5,386 nucleotides of DNA from an uncultured Roseburia sp. Its GTDB lineage: Bacteria > Bacillota > Clostridia > Lachnospirales > Lachnospiraceae. Shown here one piece after another: positions 1-5,386 of the stretch (its first letter is position 1; every line of letters starts with the position of its first letter). Under the pieces are notes generated by a model. The model searched no databases. It was not told the DNA's origin and saw only the letters and a program-made list of their open reading frames with translations. The stretch spans positions 1-5,386 of the forward strand of contig CAJLGN010000125.1 of NCBI GenBank assembly GCA_905206195.1, given 5' to 3'. The translations under genes were made by a program, and so were the position numbers.

Positions 1-1735
1 GACCGCGCAGATTGTCCTTTATGATGCGGTGAATCTGAAGATCTGGGTAACGCCTGATCGGGGACGTAAAATGGCAGTAATAGGACGTCGCCAGTCCAAA
101 ATGACCGCTTCCAATCGTCGTGTATTTCGCCTGTTTCATGGAGCGCAAAGTCAAGCGGCTGATCAGAGGCTCTTCCGGCGAACCGTCGATCTTCATCAGT
201 AATTTCTGGAGCTCCTTCGGGTGAATCTCATCCTGCCCGATATGAATGGAGTAGCCAAAATTATTGATGAATGTGGCGACCTTGCGAATTTTTTCTGTGT
301 CCGGATTATCGTGCGTCCGGTACACAAACGGAATCTCCTGCCAGAAATAATCCTGTGCCACGGTCTCGTTTGCAATCAGCATAAAATCCTCGATGATTTT
401 CGTCGCGACATTCCTCTCATAGGGCGCGATCTCCATCGGCTTGCCCTGTTCATTCAAAACAATCTTCGTCTCCGGAAAATCAAAGTCAATCGAACCGCGC
501 TTCATCCGGCGCTTCCGCAAAATCGCCGCAAGCTCCTGCATGCGCTCAAACAGGGGAATAAATTCCTCATATTCCCGGATTTCATTCTCGTCGTGATCCT
601 CTAAAATTTTTTTGACACTGGTGTAGCTCATGCGGCGATCCACCTTGATCACAGTCTCCGCAATCACGTGATCCACCACCGTCCCCTTTTTGTCGATTGT
701 CATAATGCAGCTGAGTGCAAGGCGGTTTTCCCCCGCGTTCAGAGAACAGATACCATTTGACAGCTTGTGCGGCAGCATCGGGATGACTCGATCCACCAGA
801 TAGACCGACGTTCCGCGCTCCAGTGCCTCCACGTCGAGGGCGCTGCGCTCCTGCACGTAATTCGTGACATCCGCGATATGGACGCCGAGCTTATAGCACC
901 CTCCCTCCATCACCAGCGTGATGGCATCGTCGAGATCCTTTGCATCCTCCCCGTCAATCGTCACGGTCTGCCAGTCCCGCAAATCCATGCGCCCGGCCAT
1001 GTCCGCGCTGCTGACCTCATTCGCCACATTCTCGACCTGGCGCATAATCTTTTCAGAAAATTCTACCGGCAGATTATAAGCTCGCACGATGGAAAGAATG
1101 TCCGTCCCCGGATCGTTTATGTGCCCCAGAATCTCGACGACCTTACCCTCAGGCTTTCTGCTGTCCCCGCCAAAGTCCGTGATCTCCACCACCACCTTGT
1201 GACCGGTGACCGCCCCCTTTGAGCGCTCCTGAGAAATGAAGATATCCTTTCCGAACTTGGGGTTGTCCGGCATTGCAAAGCCAAAGGTCTTGCTCTTAGC
1301 ATACGTGCAGACAATCCGCTCCATGCCCCTGGAAATGACCTTTGTGATCGCCCCCTCTCTTCGCTTTCCACCTCCACCGGCACGCGTGAGGGACACCTGC
1401 ACTGTATCCATATGAAATGCACCGTTGACCTGAGTCTCCGGGATAAAGACGTCCTCATCCTCCCCCTCGACCGTCACGAACCCAAATCCGCGCGGGTGGG
1501 CAGTGAATGTGCCGGTCAAAAACTTCCCCTCCGACTTGCAGTACTTACCCTTCGCGGACACCTCGACTTTTCCCTCTGCCACGAGCGCGTCAAGCACCTC
1601 CTGCAGCTCATGCCTCCGAGTCTTTGACACATTTAAGACCATCGCGATCTCCTTCGCCTTCATCGGGACATAAAGCTCGTCGCAAATAAAATGGTACAGC
1701 GTCTCTTTTCTTTCCTGTAAAATCTCCTGATTCAT
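1..1735 (-). CDS. rnr: Ribonuclease R, C-terminus off the left edge
   Basis: This is a processive 3'-to-5' exoribonuclease of the RNase II/RNB family, which degrades structured RNA and works with SmpB/tmRNA in quality control. The frame is open from an ATG at 1735 to the left edge, giving 578 residues of a family that is usually about 700 or more. Visible in order are an N-terminal winged-helix-like region (about 1-70), a cold-shock/OB domain (about 74-125, with HPRGFGFV), a second OB domain (about 140-190, with FGFAMPD) and the RNB catalytic domain (from about 246). The catalytic acidic motif DGEDAKDLDDA lies at residues 261-271, with D261, D267, D269 and D270 matching the metal-binding aspartates of E. 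coli RNase R. The RNase II family signature (HFG...FTSPIRRYPDLQIH) lies at about 545-569. The missing part should be the end of RNB plus the S1 domain. An AAGGAG site at 1741-1746, five bases upstream, supports the start. The gene lies 68 bp downstream of secG, with a hairpin between them. In related genomes smpB commonly follows. Confidence 0.97.
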   Translation of the reverse strand, partial: MNQEILQERKETLYHFICDELYVPMKAKEIAMVLNVSKTRRHELQEVLDALVAEGKVEVSAKGKYCKSEGKFLTGTFTAHPRGFGFVTVEGEDEDVFIPETQVNGAFHMDTVQVSLTRAGGGGKRREGAITKVISRGMERIVCTYAKSKTFGFAMPDNPKFGKDIFISQERSKGAVTGHKVVVEITDFGGDSRKPEGKVVEILGHINDPGTDILSIVRAYNLPVEFSEKIMRQVENVANEVSSADMAGRMDLRDWQTVTIDGEDAKDLDDAITLVMEGGCYKLGVHIADVTNYVQERSALDVEALERGTSVYLVDRVIPMLPHKLSNGICSLNAGENRLALSCIMTIDKKGTVVDHVIAETVIKVDRRMSYTSVKKILEDHDENEIREYEEFIPLFERMQELAAILRKRRMKRGSIDFDFPETKIVLNEQGKPMEIAPYERNVATKIIEDFMLIANETVAQDYFWQEIPFVYRTHDNPDTEKIRKVATFINNFGYSIHIGQDEIHPKELQKLLMKIDGSPEEPLISRLTLRSMKQAKYTTIGSGHFGLATSYYCHFTSPIRRYPDLQIHRIIKDNLRG

Positions 1736-1769
1736 AAATACTCCTTAAAGATGCACTTCTCGGTAACAC

Positions 1770-1796
1770 AAAAGGCTGCCGCTCACGCGACAGCCC
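1770..1796 (-). terminator. Terminator-like hairpin between secG and rnr
   Basis: Read on the minus strand, GGCTGTCGC, loop GTGA and GCGGCAGCC form a 9-bp stem (1774-1782 with 1787-1795). It contains one G-U pair and is closed by a GNRA-type tetraloop. Four U residues follow directly (complement of 1770-1773), then GUGUU. The G-U pair becomes an A-C mismatch on the plus strand, so the structure favours minus-strand RNA, in the direction of secG and rnr. The U tract is short, so termination may be partial. No convincing promoter lies between the hairpin and the rnr start, which suggests rnr depends on read-through. Confidence 0.7.
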
Positions 1797-1803
1797 ATCT
1801 CTC

Positions 1804-2049
1804 TTAGAAAATTCCCATATTCAAAACAGCTGCAAGAACGATAAACAGAGTGACAAGCACCTTGGTTCCCTTGACTAACATCCCCTCGATGGAACGCCCC
1901 TTGTTCTTGCCCCAGTATGTGTCAGCCGCGCCCGCAATTGCTCCAAGCCCTGCGCTCTTACCTTCCTGCATCAGAATGATGACTGTCAGTGCCAAACTGA
2001 TTAATATGAAAACAACGGTTAAAATCGTCTTTAAAATCTCCAAAATCAT
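1804..2049 (-). CDS. secG: Protein translocase subunit SecG
   Basis: SecG is the small membrane subunit of the SecYEG channel and assists SecA-driven protein export. The product is 81 residues, normal for Gram-positive SecG. It has two hydrophobic segments (about 5-27 and 62-80) joined by a cytoplasmic loop that carries the family hallmarks LMQEGKSAGLG (26-36) and DTYWGKNKGRS (43-53). The gene ends in TAA. It lies 63 bp downstream of eno and 68 bp upstream of rnr, an order common in clostridia. It has its own promoter (2084-2112). The start is slightly uncertain: a perfect AGGAGG (2052-2057) lies only 2 bases before the ATG at 2049. An in-frame TTG at 2043 would sit 8 bases after it and would give a product starting M-E-I-L, which fits other SecG N-termini as I recall them. 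The identity of the protein is not in doubt. Confidence 0.96.
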   Translation of the reverse strand: MILEILKTILTVVFILISLALTVIILMQEGKSAGLGAIAGAADTYWGKNKGRSIEGMLVKGTKVLVTLFIVLAAVLNMGIF

Positions 2050-2051
2050 TA

Positions 2052-2057
2052 CCTCCT
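2052..2057 (-). promoter_or_regulatory. secG ribosome binding site with unusually short spacing
   Basis: On the minus strand this reads AGGAGG, a full match to the anti-Shine-Dalgarno sequence, followed by TA and then the ATG at 2049. A 2-base spacer is shorter than the usual 5-9. The alternative TTG codon at 2041-2043 is in frame and at an ideal distance of 8 bases, so the annotated ATG may be two codons too long. Confidence 0.6.
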
Positions 2058-2083
2058 ACGGTCAATAACTCGTAACTTTGGAT

Positions 2084-2112
2084 ATTATAACACATACTTT
2101 TCCTGTTTTCAA
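2084..2112 (-). promoter_or_regulatory. Sigma-A-type promoter for secG
   Basis: On the minus strand the -35 box is TTGAAA (2107-2112) and the -10 box is TATAAT (2084-2089), separated by exactly 17 bases. The -10 is a perfect consensus match and the -35 matches 4 of 6 positions. Transcription would begin near 2077 and give a leader of about 27 bases. The -35 box touches the eno stop codon (2113-2115). No terminator is visible between eno and secG, so secG could be made both from this promoter and by read-through from eno. Confidence 0.82.
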
Positions 2113-3609
<1,497 letters not shown>

Positions 3610-3615
3610 TTAGGT

Positions 3616-3646
3616 AGTATGCCACAAACAAGAGGCTTTATGTCCA
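3616..3646 (-). promoter_or_regulatory. Possible eno promoter (weak match)
   Basis: On the minus strand there is a CATACT -10-like box (3616-3621) preceded by TGG, which makes an extended -10 (TGn) element. A TGGACA -35-like box (3641-3646, 5 of 6 matches) lies upstream, but the 19-base spacer is longer than optimal. Transcription would start near 3609 and give a leader of about 33 bases. This is the best candidate in the 3577-3838 gap in this direction. eno must be well expressed, so another promoter may exist that I do not recognise. Confidence 0.4.
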
Positions 3647-3755
3647 AAATCGGAAATTTTTCTGTCCGTGGCAATGATTCTTGAAAGAGCTCCCCGCACC
3701 CACTTCGCCTTTTTATCCGCCGCCGCACTCCCACAGCATCGCCCCTTTCCACCTC

Positions 3756-3784
3756 TTGACTTTTCCCCCAGTCCATCATACAAT
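3756..3784 (+). promoter_or_regulatory. Sigma-A-type promoter for the Crp/Fnr-family regulator
   Basis: The -35 box TTGACT (3756-3761) and -10 box TACAAT (3779-3784) are each 5 of 6 to consensus and are separated by exactly 17 bases. Transcription would start near 3791, giving a leader of about 48 bases before the ATG at 3839. It is divergent from eno; the two genes share a 262-bp control region. Confidence 0.78.
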
Positions 3785-3800
3785 ATCTCATATATTTCTG

Positions 3801-3815
3801 TTGTTTTTCCAACAA
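3801..3815. promoter_or_regulatory. Candidate operator in the regulator's leader
   Basis: TTGTT (3801-3805) and AACAA (3811-3815) form a perfect 5-5-5 inverted repeat about 10-25 bases downstream of the predicted start of transcription. Crp/Fnr proteins bind short two-fold symmetric sites, often with TTG/CAA ends, so this could be an autoregulatory site. The match is short and could arise by chance in this AT-rich stretch. Confidence 0.3.
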
Positions 3816-3838
3816 AAAATGAAAGGTGAGCACTTACA

Positions 3839-4515
3839 ATGAATCTGTGTGCATATGAAAACATCCTGCACGACTGTCCAGTTTTTGCAGGGATCGCATC
3901 GGAGGAAATCTTCCCACTGCTGGACTGCCTTCTCGCAAAAAAATAAGCTACCCCAAGGATAGCTTTATTTACGACCGCGGCGACCACACTGATTGCCTCG
4001 GACTGGTTCTCTCCGGTTCTGTCGATATTATGAAGGAGGACTTCTGGGGCAACACCAACCTCATCGCCAGATGTCTCCCCGGTGATATTTTCGGGGAATC
4101 CTACGCCATCCGGCCCGATGAGCCACTGGAAATGTCCATCTGGACAGGGACCTCCACAGAAATCCTTTTTTTGAACGTGTCGAAAATGATGACACTCTGC
4201 GCAAACGCCTGCGCGCTTCACAACCAATTGACCAGAAATCTTCTCTCCGTTTTGGCAGAGCGCAATTTCCAGCTCAGTCGGAAATTGGAACATCTGACCA
4301 AGCGTTCCACGCGCGAGAAGCTGCTCTCCTATCTCACGGGTGAGGCGCGGCACCAGGGGAACGCCTCCTTCGACATTCCCTTCAACCGCCAGCAGCTCGC
4401 CGACTACCTCTCCGTCGACCGCAGCGCGATGTCCAGTGAGCTTGGTCGGCTCAGAGATGAGGAGCTCATCCAATTTCGCAAAAACCACTTTACGGTCCTA
4501 TTCCCTTCGTCTTGA
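3839..4515 (+). CDS. Crp/Fnr-family transcription regulator, frame broken at an A7 run
   Basis: The protein is encoded in two frames. The ATG at 3839 opens 35 codons ending A-K-K and then TAA (3944-3946). The rest of the protein continues in the -1 frame from 3943 to the TGA at 4513-4515. Joined, it gives 225 residues, the normal length for this family. An N-terminal cyclic-nucleotide-binding-like beta-roll spans about 15-120 (V-L-S-G-S-V near 55-60, PGDIFGE at 81-87). A long dimer helix follows at about 125-150. A C-terminal winged helix-turn-helix of the Crp type follows STREKLLSYL, with RQQLADYLSVDRSAMSSEL at 184-202. A CxxxC pair (C121, C125) lies before the dimer helix. The ligand is unknown; the residues that bind cAMP in E. 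coli CRP are not evident. GAAAGGTGA (3821-3829) is a plausible ribosome binding site. The break may be a real mutation, a recoding site or a sequencing error. Without frameshifting only a 35-residue peptide is made. Confidence 0.88.
3937..3943 (+). other. Slippery A7 heptamer at the regulator frameshift
   Basis: The seven A residues are phased in the upstream frame as (GC)A_AAA_AAA followed at once by TAA. This is the classic bacterial -1 slippery pattern. A -1 slip here moves translation into the frame that encodes the rest of the regulator and gives A-K-K-I-S-Y-P-K, which aligns without a gap to my memory of related proteins. One extra A in the run would give the same result, so a simple one-base loss or a base-calling error explains it equally well. 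A Shine-Dalgarno-like GGAGG lies upstream (3901-3905), but at about 32 bases it is too far to act as a usual stimulator. Confidence 0.55.
3937..3970 (-). terminator. Hairpin with T7 tail inside the regulator gene, minus-strand terminator candidate
   Basis: AAGCTA (3945-3950) pairs with TAGCTT (3960-3965). Two further C-G pairs (3951-3952 with 3957-3958) close around a CCAA loop with one bulged A. Read on the minus strand, the stem is followed by A and then seven T residues (complement of 3937-3943), the layout of an intrinsic terminator. It could stop antisense transcription arriving from the SGNH gene before it reaches the eno promoter. On the plus strand the same stem directly follows the slippery run and is followed by TTTATTT. 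The stem is short and moderately AT-rich, so its strength is uncertain. Confidence 0.4.
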
Positions 4516-5320
4516 GGAAGTCCACCCAGATATTGTATTTTGATCCATACAGATGCAGATTGTCAAAAGTCAGCTCCTCCTTGAGATTGCCAGTGCTATC
4601 GCACACGACCTCGTTCACATCGATGTAGAAGATCGTCTGCCCATCCCCCAGCTGTGCGATCCTCTCATTGCGCAGCTGAATTCCCGGATTGTTAAAAATT
4701 GCGTCTTTGTCGGACTTTTCCTTCGCCACCCGCATGATGCCCTGCACATAGATAATCGCTCCCGGCTGCAGCTCCCGGAACTTCTGAACAGACTTGGCAT
4801 ACTCCTGGATAAACGTGTCAATCGTCCCGCGCCCCATCTCATTAATGCCGATTTGAAAATACACCTTTCCAAACTGGCGCGCCACAAGCGCCTCCTCAAG
4901 TGTCATCTTAACACCGTCGACCTCGCAAAATTTTTCTTTCCACATATCATAGACATTCAATCCCACTGTGGCGTAGAAGGTGGCGCCATCCAGACCGCCG
5001 TAATCATGAAGCCCCACCGTCCGCGAATCCCCGATAAAAACCGCATCGTTAAAATAGGTGTCATCCACAGCTATAAACTGCTTTGGTGCGGGCGGAAGCA
5101 CCGTCTCGGTCTGCGTCTGCGTATCGACCGGGGCCTGCGTGTCCGGAATCTGGGTGCTCGGCAACTGCTCAGCGGGCGTCCCCGCTTCACCCCCTCCGCT
5201 CTCGGGCAGTTCTTCATCCGCCAAAAACTCCGGCGCATCCTGCCATCCGCTCCAAGGGTAGATGCGATCCTTCACCCCGTCCAATATCAACGCAAAATAT
5301 GGCGTCGTCCGAACATCCAC
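4490..5320 (-). CDS. SGNH/GDSL-family hydrolase, N-terminus uncertain
   Basis: The product resembles SGNH/GDSL esterases or acetylhydrolases. From a GTG at 5320 it has 276 residues. Block I is FIGDSRTVGL with nucleophile S99, block II has G120, block III is GINEMG with N160, and block V is DNLHL with D253 and H256, so the full catalytic set is present. Residues about 35-80 form a linker rich in Pro, Thr, Gln and Glu, typical of secreted or surface proteins. No signal peptide or membrane segment is present downstream of this GTG. AAGGA (5328-5332) lies 7 bases before the GTG and could support it. However, the frame stays open upstream to a TAA at 5375-5377, and the codons at 5321-5374 (ending KWDGIYKEYA) look like protein. 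The true N-terminus, probably with an export signal, may therefore be beyond the edge, separated by a frameshift. The substrate is unknown; a cell-envelope or polysaccharide ester is a guess. The gene converges on and overlaps the regulator by 26 bp. Confidence 0.85.
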   Translation of the reverse strand: MDVRTTPYFALILDGVKDRIYPWSGWQDAPEFLADEELPESGGGEAGTPAEQLPSTQIPDTQAPVDTQTQTETVLPPAPKQFIAVDDTYFNDAVFIGDSRTVGLHDYGGLDGATFYATVGLNVYDMWKEKFCEVDGVKMTLEEALVARQFGKVYFQIGINEMGRGTIDTFIQEYAKSVQKFRELQPGAIIYVQGIMRVAKEKSDKDAIFNNPGIQLRNERIAQLGDGQTIFYIDVNEVVCDSTGNLKEELTFDNLHLYGSKYNIWVDFLKTKGIGP

Positions 5321-5327
5321 AGCGTAT

Positions 5328-5332
5328 TCCTT
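5328..5332 (-). promoter_or_regulatory. Possible ribosome binding site for the GTG start of the SGNH gene
   Basis: On the minus strand this reads AAGGA, 7 bases before the GTG at 5320. It is the only start-like arrangement in the open frame, since no ATG occurs in frame between the GTG and the upstream stop at 5375-5377. It may be a chance match within a longer coding region. Confidence 0.4.
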
Positions 5333-5386
5333 ATAAATACCATCCCATTTCTCTGAATTCAGAACCTCTTCGGGTTACATTTTTTT

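Noticed and set aside
1117..1458. Minus-strand open frame of 113 codons within rnr in another phase
   Set aside because: RNase R reads continuously through here in its own frame, with both OB-domain motifs. This frame is Arg/Ser-rich and unrecognisable.
1549..1559. 11-bp match (CCTTCGCGGAC) between rnr and the enolase insert (2646-2656)
   Set aside because: It is short, in the same codon phase (Ser-Ala-Lys) and without extension on either side, so common codon choice explains it. It is not evidence that the insert was copied from rnr.
3819..3842. Seven-codon leader ORF whose TGA overlaps the regulator ATG
   Set aside because: There is no ribosome binding site before its ATG; the GAAAGGTGA inside it serves the regulator. 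The peptide shows no attenuation-type codon bias.
3610..4488. Minus-strand open frame of 292 codons opposite the regulator
   Set aside because: It runs antisense to recognisable Crp/Fnr coding sequence, has no recognisable domain and no clear ribosome binding site, and spans the intergenic promoter region. It is a chance shadow frame.
4553..5356. Plus-strand open frame of 267 codons opposite the SGNH gene
   Set aside because: The opposite strand holds all SGNH catalytic blocks. The plus-strand product matches no family I know and has the Arg/Leu/His-rich look of a shadow frame.

Overview
The window reads as a piece of chromosome from a Clostridia-type Firmicute, most likely Lachnospiraceae or a close relative. 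This rests on three things: the order enolase - SecG - RNase R, AGGAGG-type Shine-Dalgarno sites, and a Crp/Fnr-type regulator resembling those common in gut Lachnospiraceae. The assignment comes from protein recognition and gene order only; no database search was run. There is no tRNA, rRNA, CRISPR array, transposase or phage gene here. The window is almost fully coding, and its longest intergenic gap is about 262 bp.

Layout. Positions 1-1735 (minus) hold RNase R (rnr) without its C-terminus, which runs off the left edge. Positions 1804-2049 (minus) hold secG. Positions 2113-3576 (minus) hold enolase (eno), which carries an unusual in-frame insert of about 40-46 codons. A divergent promoter region at 3577-3838 separates eno from a plus-strand Crp/Fnr-family regulator at 3839-4515. 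That regulator's reading frame is broken at a run of seven A (3937-3943). Positions 4490-5320 (minus) hold an SGNH/GDSL-family hydrolase whose 3' end overlaps the regulator's 3' end by 26 bp. Its N-terminus is unclear at the right edge.

How the genes relate. eno, secG and rnr run in one direction and probably form a loose transcription unit. secG has its own strong sigma-A-like promoter directly after the eno stop codon. A terminator-like hairpin lies between secG and rnr, so rnr is probably expressed by partial read-through. The genes serve glycolysis (eno), Sec export (secG) and RNA decay (rnr). The regulator has a strong promoter of its own, and a small inverted repeat in its leader could be an autoregulatory operator.

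The main oddities are four: the palindrome-rich insert inside enolase; the A7 frameshift in the regulator, which sits exactly on an A_AAA_AAA slippery heptamer followed by a stop codon and a hairpin; the same hairpin read on the minus strand, which looks like an intrinsic terminator; and the SGNH gene's uncertain start beside another A7 tract. No clearly new multi-gene system is visible. The enolase insert and the regulator frameshift most deserve checking.
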